From NCBI GenBank assembly GCA_963799365.1, contig CAWCWV010000016.1, forward strand, positions 62,001 to 126,000: DNA of 64,000 nt, read 5' to 3'. Made by a program: the position numbers and the translations under genes. Origin of the DNA: Marinirhabdus sp963799365 (GTDB lineage: Bacteria; Bacteroidota; Bacteroidia; Flavobacteriales; Flavobacteriaceae). Of this stretch, positions 25,762 through 33,036 are shown piece by piece. The notes beneath the pieces are model-generated. The model was not told where the DNA came from, ran no database searches, and saw only the letters and a program-made list of their open reading frames with translations. Numbering within the stretch: position 1 is the first letter of the stretch; every line of letters starts with the position of its first letter.

Positions 25762-27540
25762 TTATCTTCCGTATAACCCTTCATATAGATCTTTATACAT
25801 TTCTTTAATTACTTTGCGTTTGGCTTTCATAGTAGGTGTTAATTGTCCGCCTTCTATAGTCCAAACATCTGGGGTAAGGGCAAAGGTTTTTACCTTTTCC
25901 CATTTACCAAAACGCTCGTTGTATTTGTCTACTTCCCTTTGGACGCGCGCTATCAATCTTTCATCTTTTGCCGCTTCATTTGGATTCTTGGAAATTCCGT
26001 TATTTTTCTTGTCAATCCAATCGCTCACAAATTCCCAGTTGGGTTGTATTAAAGCAGCAGGCATCTTTTCACCTTCGCCAACCACAAGAATTTGCTCGAT
26101 AAAATTGGATTGCTTCATTGCATTTTCAATAAGTTGTGGCGCCACATATTTTCCTCCACTGGTTTTAAACATCGATTTTTTGCGATCGGTTATTTTTAAG
26201 AAACCTTCGCTGTCTATTTCACCAATATCCCCCGTGTGAAAATATCCATTTTTCAGTACATCATCTGTTTGCTCTGGATCTTTGTAATAGCCTTGCATTA
26301 CTTGTGGTCCTTTTATAAGGATTTCACCATCCTCTGCTATTTTTACTTCGGTATCGGGTAACGGTTTTCCAACAGTACCTATTTTAAAACCATTATTCCG
26401 CATATCATTTACAGAAACTACTGGAGATGTTTCGGTTAAGCCATAGCCTTCCATAACGGGGCATCCGGCGGCATTAAACACACGAGCCAACCTTGGTTGT
26501 AATGCGGCACTTCCAGAGGCAATAGCTTTTAAATTTCCACCAAGCGCTTCCTGCCATTTGCTGAAAATTAATTTTTGGGCAATGCTCAATTGAGTTTCAT
26601 ACCACCAGCCATTTTGACCGTAGGGTTCCCATTTTAAACCTAGTTCTACCGCCCAGAAGAATAATTTCTTTTTTACACCTGTGAGCTCGGTTCCTTTTGC
26701 AATAATCTTATCATATACTTTTTCAAGTAGGCGTGGAACTGCGGTCATTACTTCAGGGTGGATTTCTTTCAGGTTATCGCTTATGGTTTCTAAACTTTCA
26801 GCAAAATGAATACTCACCCCACAGTATTGGTACATATACAACAGCATCCGTTCGTAAATATGACAAACTGGTAGAAAACTTAACGCTTTACTTTTTCCCA
26901 TAACAATAGGAAGTCGACCTTCACTATGTTTGGCATTGCTGGCAATATTTTTATGGCTTAACATGACACCTTTGGGTCTTCCTGTAGTTCCTGAGGTATA
27001 AATTAAGGTTGCCAGATCCTCTTCTCCAATAGCATCTTTGCGTTTTTCCACCTCACTTTGTAGGTCTTTATGTTCATCTCCCAGTGCAATGAGTTCCATC
27101 CAATTAGAGCAACCGTCAATGGTATCAAAACAATATATTCCTTTTAATGAAGGCACGTTTTGCTTGATTTTTTTAATTTTCTCTAACACTTCGGTACAAG
27201 AAACAAATACGTAGGTAGATTCAGAATGATTTAAAACATACTCATATTCATCTTCAGAAATCGTAGGATAAATGGGTACATCCTGTGCGCCTGTTTGCAG
27301 GATTCCAATATCACAAATATTCCACTCGGTACGATTGGTCATGGAGATGATGGCAATCTTATCGTTGGGTTGTACGCCCAATTTAATAAGTCCACGGCTT
27401 ATGGAGTTAGCTTTGTCTACATATTCTTGGGTTGATGTTTTTATCCATTCTCCATTTACTTTGCTCACAAGAGCACCATCCTGTGGATAGGTAGCGAGTT
27501 GATAATACGGGAAATCGAAAAGTCTTTTAGGATCGGTCAT
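25762..27540 (-). CDS. Long-chain acyl-CoA ligase (AMP-forming)
   Basis: Activates fatty acids to acyl-CoA with ATP, 592 aa. AMP-binding signature LIYTSGTTGRPKGVMLSHKN at about 180-200, then VPRLLEKVYDKI (A4-like), MEGYGLTETSPVV (A5), GYFHTGDIGEID (A7), KITDRKKSMFKTSGGKYVAP (A8/hinge) and the C-terminal KAKRKVIKEMYKDL region with the catalytic Lys. It should feed the fad operon at 14712-20681, though it is a separate transcription unit with terminators on both sides. A decayed copy of the N-terminal part of a close paralogue lies at about 31560-31871. Confidence 0.93.
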   Translation of the reverse strand: MTDPKRLFDFPYYQLATYPQDGALVSKVNGEWIKTSTQEYVDKANSISRGLIKLGVQPNDKIAIISMTNRTEWNICDIGILQTGAQDVPIYPTISEDEYEYVLNHSESTYVFVSCTEVLEKIKKIKQNVPSLKGIYCFDTIDGCSNWMELIALGDEHKDLQSEVEKRKDAIGEEDLATLIYTSGTTGRPKGVMLSHKNIASNAKHSEGRLPIVMGKSKALSFLPVCHIYERMLLYMYQYCGVSIHFAESLETISDNLKEIHPEVMTAVPRLLEKVYDKIIAKGTELTGVKKKLFFWAVELGLKWEPYGQNGWWYETQLSIAQKLIFSKWQEALGGNLKAIASGSAALQPRLARVFNAAGCPVMEGYGLTETSPVVSVNDMRNNGFKIGTVGKPLPDTEVKIAEDGEILIKGPQVMQGYYKDPEQTDDVLKNGYFHTGDIGEIDSEGFLKITDRKKSMFKTSGGKYVAPQLIENAMKQSNFIEQILVVGEGEKMPAALIQPNWEFVSDWIDKKNNGISKNPNEAAKDERLIARVQREVDKYNERFGKWEKVKTFALTPDVWTIEGGQLTPTMKAKRKVIKEMYKDLYEGLYGR

Positions 27541-27597
27541 AAGTACAATAATTGTAAGTATGCAAAATAGGAAAAATTATTTAGTTTTATGGCAAAA

Positions 27598-27625
27598 AAA
27601 AGAGCTCACAGTGGAGCTCCTTTTA
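27598..27625 (-). terminator. Terminator of the M14 carboxypeptidase gene
   Basis: GAGCTC at 27602-27607 and GAGCTC at 27614-27619 (self-complementary) with a 6-base loop; on the minus strand it is followed by T7. Confidence 0.78.
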
Positions 27626-27644
27626 TAATTCATAGTGTTGTAAA

Positions 27645-30035
27645 TTATTGCTTAACAATTTTCACTGTTTGCGTGGCATCTTGGGAGGTTAATCTCATTA
27701 AGTAGATCCCGCTAGTAAAATTGCTGTAATTTATAGTAGTGTTGTTTGAGTTGTTTTCATTCTTATACACTAGTTGACCTTGTATTGTATATACTTCAAC
27801 AGCATACTTAGCTATGGTGGTTTTAATATTCAACCTATCCTGAACAGGATTAGGGTAGAATGTGAATGCATCTGTTAGATTTTCCTCAACATTCAACACA
27901 GAATCTTCTACAATGCTTATGGTAAGATCGTCAAAATAAAAGCCATCTCTACGCTCTGCACCGTCTGAGGCAAATTGAAAACGCACTAAAATAATTTCAC
28001 CTAAATAATCGCTAAGGTCAATTTCTTCCAGAATCCAATCATTTTGAACACCATCGTATAGTGGTTGTCCTTCTGGCTGTGATGGGTTGGTGCTACCGGC
28101 ATTGGTATATTGTCCACATTGGGGTTCCCAAGAGCCCCCATTATTAGTGCTAACTTCTATTTGTACATAATCCCAATTATCTTCGATATCCCATTTTGCA
28201 AAAAAAGATAGGTTGGCTCCTGTAGCTGTTGTTAAATCTACCGGATTTGAAAGGGCAATAGTTTTATTCTCATCATTTTGGTAATTGCCAGTAGGCGAGT
28301 CTGTAATAGAACTAGACGGCGATACAAAGGTGCTTCCTGTAATTCCCCATCCATTGTTATTAAAATTATTGGTTGTACTATCTCCATTATCTTCAAAAAT
28401 AGGAGTGAGGCTCCCAAATTTTTTGGTAACCAGTATTTTTGTATTGTAACTGCCATTGTAAACTACCAATTCATATACAACATCGTCTCCAGCAGTGGTG
28501 CCTCCTCCTAAAGAGAGGTTAATGCTTCCGGATTGTGTTTCTAATATATCCATTCCCGAGAAGGTGTCACCTCCTCCTACAAACGTAATATTATTTGATA
28601 TAGGGTTTACGTTTACAGTAAATGAGCCACTGCCAGCAATACCTAATCTTTTAATATCATAGGTGGCCACAATGTTTGCCCCAGAACCTACATATTGTGA
28701 TCCCGTAGAAGTAACCGAAGCAAAGTTATTTACCATTTTAGAAGCAGTAAGGTTTAGATACATCATACCTTTAGCTATAGGAATAATTTGACTAGATGGA
28801 GGCCAAAATGATGGGCCAATCTCTGGTGTGAAAGCATAAATCTTATCGTGTGTTCCTACTGTGCCGTACATAAAATCATCACTATCTCCAGCTGCTGCAT
28901 ACAAATCTGCAGAAATCTGGCTGGTAAAACCATTTCTAGAGACTAGCTCATTGCCAACTGCCTCAAAGAGGTCATTTTCTGGTGTTGGGACATTTTCTTC
29001 GTATCCATAAGGAAACAATAATAAATCTCCCGAAGTATGATTGTTAAATGCCATCACAAAATCGTGGTTTTCTACAAACCACTTCATCGCTTGGTTTTCA
29101 ACTTCAGAAAAAGGTGCTGTACCTCTATAAACTTGGCTACCAGTATTGCCAGAGGTTCCAGCACCTCCCCAAACACCGTTTGCGGGGTTTCCTCCAACAT
29201 AATAATCGTAATTTCGGTTGTTGTCTACTCCGTGTCCTCCTTTTCTATTCTTTCTCCAGAAACCTCCTCCGTTTGGATCGGTTTTTTGGTTGTAGAGATA
29301 TCCATCTGGATTTACTACGGGTACGAAATAAAGTTCGGTATTGTCTACAATGCTTTTTATTTCTGGGTTGGTCTCATAGTTTTCTAGCAAATACCACATA
29401 TAGAAAATAAGCTGCGAAAGAGATGCAGGCTCACGGGCGTGATGGATAGCCGAAAATAATATTTGTGGTTCTCCTTCAGCAGTGCCTGGATTATCACTTA
29501 TTTTAACCCACTTAATTCCGTTTCCACCGATAGAAGGAGTTACAGAGTTATCCGGCTGTCCTTGAGTCAGAAAATTACTAATGTTTGCTTTTGTCGTTAT
29601 TAGATTGGGATAGAGTGCTTTCATCTGGTCTAACTCATTCAGCATTTCCTGATAGGTTAAATAGCCTCCCATACTTCCCAAGTTGAAATTTGTAGGGGTT
29701 TCATAAACATCACCACCTTCAGCACAAGTTGGATTGCGTGTTGGGACTGGGTTTCGGTTTTGTTGAAGAAAAAGTGCTTTTGCATCGTCAACTAAGATGT
29801 CAACTTGAAAACCTGCTGCACGCACTTCTTGTAGTTGCGCTTCAGAAAATTCTGAAATAACAAAATGTCCTTTTTTATGGATTCCGTGATCTACAGCTAA
29901 ACCTAAAGATTCCAACATTTCTAAGCTATTAGAATCTGTATAAAAAATTTTAGCTTTTTGGTATTTTTCTTGAACCTCTTGTGCAAATAGTACAGTGAAA
30001 AGTAAAAAAGTGGATATAAATAATACGTGTTTCAT
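27645..30035 (-). CDS. Secreted M14 zinc carboxypeptidase with T9SS sorting domain
   Basis: Secreted metallocarboxypeptidase, 796 aa. Signal peptide about 1-18; prosegment-like region; M14 catalytic domain about 115-420 with zinc ligands in AIHHAREPASL (HxxE), VNPDGY, NRNYDYY substrate contacts, and catalytic Glu in FTPEIGPSFWP. Next come a beta-rich region, a MAM/immune-inhibitor-A-like domain (about 540-700, with the aromatic-rich NNNGWGITGS and GFYFDDLTI), and a C-terminal T9SS type A sorting domain (FTFYPNPVQDRLNI ... GIYLMRLTSQ ... KIVKQ). It should cross the outer membrane by T9SS and digest proteins outside the cell. A TACCTTTG -7-like box is on the minus strand at 30096-30103. Confidence 0.93.
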   Translation of the reverse strand: MKHVLFISTFLLFTVLFAQEVQEKYQKAKIFYTDSNSLEMLESLGLAVDHGIHKKGHFVISEFSEAQLQEVRAAGFQVDILVDDAKALFLQQNRNPVPTRNPTCAEGGDVYETPTNFNLGSMGGYLTYQEMLNELDQMKALYPNLITTKANISNFLTQGQPDNSVTPSIGGNGIKWVKISDNPGTAEGEPQILFSAIHHAREPASLSQLIFYMWYLLENYETNPEIKSIVDNTELYFVPVVNPDGYLYNQKTDPNGGGFWRKNRKGGHGVDNNRNYDYYVGGNPANGVWGGAGTSGNTGSQVYRGTAPFSEVENQAMKWFVENHDFVMAFNNHTSGDLLLFPYGYEENVPTPENDLFEAVGNELVSRNGFTSQISADLYAAAGDSDDFMYGTVGTHDKIYAFTPEIGPSFWPPSSQIIPIAKGMMYLNLTASKMVNNFASVTSTGSQYVGSGANIVATYDIKRLGIAGSGSFTVNVNPISNNITFVGGGDTFSGMDILETQSGSINLSLGGGTTAGDDVVYELVVYNGSYNTKILVTKKFGSLTPIFEDNGDSTTNNFNNNGWGITGSTFVSPSSSITDSPTGNYQNDENKTIALSNPVDLTTATGANLSFFAKWDIEDNWDYVQIEVSTNNGGSWEPQCGQYTNAGSTNPSQPEGQPLYDGVQNDWILEEIDLSDYLGEIILVRFQFASDGAERRDGFYFDDLTISIVEDSVLNVEENLTDAFTFYPNPVQDRLNIKTTIAKYAVEVYTIQGQLVYKNENNSNNTTINYSNFTSGIYLMRLTSQDATQTVKIVKQ

Positions 30036-30131
30036 AATGGGGTTTTAGCTACCTAGCTATAGTCTAAATACAATTAAATTACTTACAGCCAATATCAAAG
30101 GTATATGTTTATAATGAACTTAAACTTGTAA
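30036..30131. promoter_or_regulatory. Leader/promoter region of the M14 peptidase gene
   Basis: The minus-strand TACCTTTG (30096-30103) matches the Bacteroidota -7 consensus TAnnTTTG and would give a leader of about 50 bases. I see no matching TTTG at -33. Confidence 0.5.
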
Positions 30132-30335
30132 ATTATTGTACAGCTTCCAACCACTTTCTAACATTTGTAAAAGCCTCAATTCAAGGAGAAACTTCATCAT
30201 TTTGCCTGTCTCTTGGGTAATTTGCCCAGTTCAACGGAAAGGTAGAGCGCTCTATGTGCGGCATTATTATCACCTGTCTTCCGGTTGCATCGGTCATCTT
30301 GGCGGTGTAATAGTCGCTTCCATTGGGTTTGCTTC
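30132..30335 (-). pseudogene. Remnant of a purL 3' end
   Basis: Read on the minus strand this gives PNGSDYYTAKMTDATGRQ, VIIMPHIERSTFPLNWANYP, RDRQNDEVSP, then TGA (Trp expected), IEAFTNVRKWLEAVQ and a TAA at 30132-30134. It aligns without gaps to the last 60 residues of the intact PurL at 36994-40677 (PNGSDYNTAMMTDATGR, MMPHLERSTFPWNWAHYP) but has a different C-terminal tail. So it descends from a second, more distant purL, of which only the tail remains. One nonsense codon shows it is dead. Confidence 0.88.
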
Positions 30336-30477
30336 ACAACCATTTTTTGTAAAGATAATAGTAACTGCTCCCTTCTCAAATTTTAAATTATTATAATTCT
30401 ATTAACGCAAACTACGCCTTTCTTTTTGAAAGAATAATTAAATTGCAGTCTCATTGTAACATAAAAAGAACATATAA

Positions 30478-31356
30478 ATGGCATCGGGATTTTTTGCAGT
30501 ATTAGATGATATTGCCGCACTGTTGGATGATGTTTCAGTGATGAGCAAGGTGGCAGCAAAAAAGACCGCTGGAATTTTAGGAGACGACCTAGCAGTAAAT
30601 GCTGAAAAAGCCTCAGGTTTTGCTTCCGCTAGGGAAATCCCTGTACTTTGGGCTATCACTAAAGGGTCGCTCATCAACAAGCTCATCATTCTGCCTATTG
30701 CATTTTTGTTGAGTGCTTTTTTACCTTGGGCTGTTACTGTTATTTTAATACTTGGGGGACTTTACTTAGCTTATGAAGGTGCCGAAAAAATATACGAGTT
30801 TTTCTTTCCCCATGCACACGCCAATGAATCTTTAGTGGAAGAAGACCTCACAAAAGCCGAAATATTGGCGATTGAAAAAGAACGCGTAAAAAGTGCCATT
30901 GTTACAGATTTTATCCTCTCCTTAGAAATTGTTATCATCGCTTTGGGTACGGTTCTCAATGAGCCACTTGGTACACAGATTATGGTGGTGAGCGTTATTG
31001 CCATTATAGCTACGGTAGGGGTTTATGGCATTGTGGCCCTAATCGTTCGAATGGATGAAGCTGGTTATAAACTTATAAAAAACAGTAATAAAAACAGTGG
31101 TTTCAGGAACTGGTTGGGAAAATTGCTAGTACAGGCTTTGCCGGTAGTTATTAAAACATTAAGTATTGTGGGCACAATTGCACTATTGCTGGTTTCAGGA
31201 GGTATTTTTGTTCATAATATTGAATTCCTCCATCACATTTTGCCTCAATGGCCATCAATTATAGTAGAGTTTATTGTTGGGTTGTTGATTGGGTTTGTTT
31301 GTTTAATGGTTGTGGTGGGCGTAAAAAAAGTTTGGGGGATGGTGAAGGGGAAATAG
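30478..31356 (+). CDS. DUF808 (YedI-like) membrane protein
   Basis: Integral membrane protein of 292 aa, DUF808/YedI family of unknown function. The soluble N-terminus (MASGFFAVLDDIAALLDDVSVMSKVAAKKTAGILGDDLAVNAE, read in part) holds the family's strongly conserved segment, followed by about five to six helices between residues 70 and 285. It is the only intact gene in a 1.8-kb stretch, standing between the purL remnant and the acyl-CoA ligase remnant, which are both on the opposite strand. That setting suggests it entered or survived where other genes were lost. Confidence 0.88.
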   Translation: MASGFFAVLDDIAALLDDVSVMSKVAAKKTAGILGDDLAVNAEKASGFASAREIPVLWAITKGSLINKLIILPIAFLLSAFLPWAVTVILILGGLYLAYEGAEKIYEFFFPHAHANESLVEEDLTKAEILAIEKERVKSAIVTDFILSLEIVIIALGTVLNEPLGTQIMVVSVIAIIATVGVYGIVALIVRMDEAGYKLIKNSNKNSGFRNWLGKLLVQALPVVIKTLSIVGTIALLLVSGGIFVHNIEFLHHILPQWPSIIVEFIVGLLIGFVCLMVVVGVKKVWGMVKGK

Positions 31357-31559
31357 TTTTTTTTTATAAAAATATTCATAGTTACCTATTTTTATAAATT
31401 GAATGCGCCTACTGTGTTTATGAGAATTACGATCTTGATCATTTTAAGATTTACGTGTGCAACAATTACACTCAATAAAATTAAAATTTCTAAGTAAGAA
31501 ACATTTGATTTTGATTGATTTTTTTAAGAATAAAAATCACTACCATTTGGTTTCGCTGA
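31357..31559. other. Spacer, no gene seen
   Basis: AT-rich stretch after the DUF808 gene; no clear terminator, promoter or reading frame was seen. Confidence 0.4.
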
Positions 31560-31871
31560 GTTTTCATGTGAAATCGTATTTTCTTCAGAAATAGTAGGTT
31601 AGATACGTATTCCCTGTGCCCCCGGAATGAATAAACCCGATATCATAAATTTTTTATTCAGTACGATTGGTCATGGATATAGCGCAATTTTTTCATTTGG
31701 TTTGACGCCATTCGCAATAATGTGCGGCTTAAGGCATTGGCCTTATTTATATTCTTGTTTAGAAATTGCTGTCCATTAACCATTAAATTTGGTTTCAAGT
31801 GTTTTTTCCTATAGGTATTTTTCAAGTTGAGAATAGGGAAAGTCAAACTCAAAGAATCCTTTTAAATTTCT
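31560..31871 (-). pseudogene. Remnant of an acyl-CoA ligase 5' end
   Basis: On the minus strand, pieces in shifting frames match the first 100 residues of the ligase at 25762-27540: FEFDFPYSQLEKYL (intact gene: LFDFPYYQLATYP), NKANALSRTLL (DKANSISRGLI), GVKPNEKIA (GVQPNDKIA) and GAQGIRI-stop-PTISE (GAQDVPIYPTISE). Several stops and at least one frameshift are present. The DNA also aligns over TACGATTGGTCATGGA. It is the 5' end of a degraded second ligase gene. Confidence 0.85.
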
Positions 31872-31912
31872 CACAATTTTTTTTGCTGTTTAGCTTGGAG
31901 AAGCAAGTTCTA

Positions 31913-32437
31913 TTAGAAGATTGGTTTTTCAGGATTTCCTAAAACATCGGTAGTTTCGTTGCAATCCAGATAGATATTGCAATGGGGCATACGTTCTTTA
32001 AGGAGAAAGCCTTTTTCTAAAATTTCAGTTTCATTTTCTTCCGAATCTAAAAAGACTTCTTTTAGGCTTTGGTTGTTTAAACTTTCACATAAATCAGTTA
32101 ATGTGATTTTTGTTTTTGTGATATTCAGAATTTCCAAATGTTGCATTTGGTTGAAGTAGGGGATGCTGCCTTTGGTTACTTTTTTATGATCTCGTAAAGT
32201 AAGCCCTTTTAATTGTTGAATCTTGCTTATGTGTTCAACGCCAGCGTCTGTTATCAATGTTCCTTTAAAATATATTTTAGGGATAACAAGAATACGTTTA
32301 GAGATATAAAACAGATATTGATCATCGTCATTCGTATCTATGCTGGTTAAGCCCGGCAGTTCAGTTGGAATATTTTCCAGTTTTTCAATACGGAAATGCC
32401 GTTGCCAGAATTTTTTTTCTTCTTTTGAGGGTTTCAT
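31913..32437 (-). CDS. Leucine-rich-repeat-like protein
   Basis: A 174-aa protein without signal peptide that I do not assign to a named family. The middle has LRR-like spacing: ITDAGVEHISKIQQLKGLTLRD, then YFNQMQHLEILNITKTKIT and LNNQSLKEVFLD, about three to four repeats in the style of the TDAGL-type (cysteine-containing-like) LRRs. It probably mediates protein binding. It stands apart by 185 bp from the lipoprotein gene upstream on the same strand. Confidence 0.6.
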   Translation of the reverse strand: MKPSKEEKKFWQRHFRIEKLENIPTELPGLTSIDTNDDDQYLFYISKRILVIPKIYFKGTLITDAGVEHISKIQQLKGLTLRDHKKVTKGSIPYFNQMQHLEILNITKTKITLTDLCESLNNQSLKEVFLDSEENETEILEKGFLLKERMPHCNIYLDCNETTDVLGNPEKPIF

Positions 32438-32622
32438 TGGATGATTTTAGCGGCGCCTCTTTCCCTATTTAGCTGGATATCCATTTTTAGGATGTAACTA
32501 ATCTCGGATCCTTAGGGTATCATTGGAATATGTGATGAGTTAAGTGGACGTGATAGTGGTGAACTGTGAAATTATTGTGTTTTTCATATTGAATAAAATT
32601 AACTTTGCATAAAGCAAAAATA

Positions 32623-33033
32623 CTAGAGCCCAAAATGTACCACAATACATTGTCCTTCTTCAATATTAAATTGATTTCCAGAGTATAAAGGACAAAATTC
32701 ACCAGACCCTGAGGCATTATAAAAATAGGAGCCAACCTCCAAAGTTAGCGTTAAGGCAGTTGATGAATTTTCACCACAGGGCGGTTCAGTTGGGGTAGAT
32801 TGCGTTAATGTTCCTTTATTTTCTCCATCTATATAAATTTGTAAACCGTTAGAACAAGTTTCAATGAATCCATTTGTGGAATAAAACAATATTTTACCAG
32901 TGGCCGTAGTGGGTATTATTTCCACATTATTTACAAAGCCTACTTCCTCTATAAATGATTCTTTATTGCACGAATTTAAACTTATAAGTAATATAACCCA
33001 AAGAGTAATGTTTTTGAAAGTATTTGTCGTCAT
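32623..33033 (-). CDS. Small lipoprotein, uncharacterised
   Basis: A 136-aa protein with a lipobox: hydrophobic stretch LWVILLISLNSC with Cys22 as the lipidated residue. The mature part contains further Cys residues (in FIETCSNG, PPCGENS, GEFCPLYS, GQCIVV) that could form disulfides in the periplasm or outer face. The family is not recognised. It begins 3 bp after the stop of the 851-aa envelope protein, so the two are almost certainly co-translated, together with the 165-aa gene before them. Confidence 0.7.
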   Translation of the reverse strand: MTTNTFKNITLWVILLISLNSCNKESFIEEVGFVNNVEIIPTTATGKILFYSTNGFIETCSNGLQIYIDGENKGTLTQSTPTEPPCGENSSTALTLTLEVGSYFYNASGSGEFCPLYSGNQFNIEEGQCIVVHFGL

Positions 33034-33036
33034 AAC

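Noticed and set aside
28278..29410. Several plus-strand frames of 70-120 aa
   Set aside because: All are antisense to the intact M14 carboxypeptidase gene and show no start or family signal.
30136..30396. Possible 86-aa gene on the plus strand
   Set aside because: It is the antisense of the purL remnant and has no codon or family support.
31658..31852. Possible 64-aa gene on the minus strand
   Set aside because: It is one frame of the decayed acyl-CoA ligase 5' remnant; its peptide aligns to the intact ligase only in part, and the rest is in other frames.
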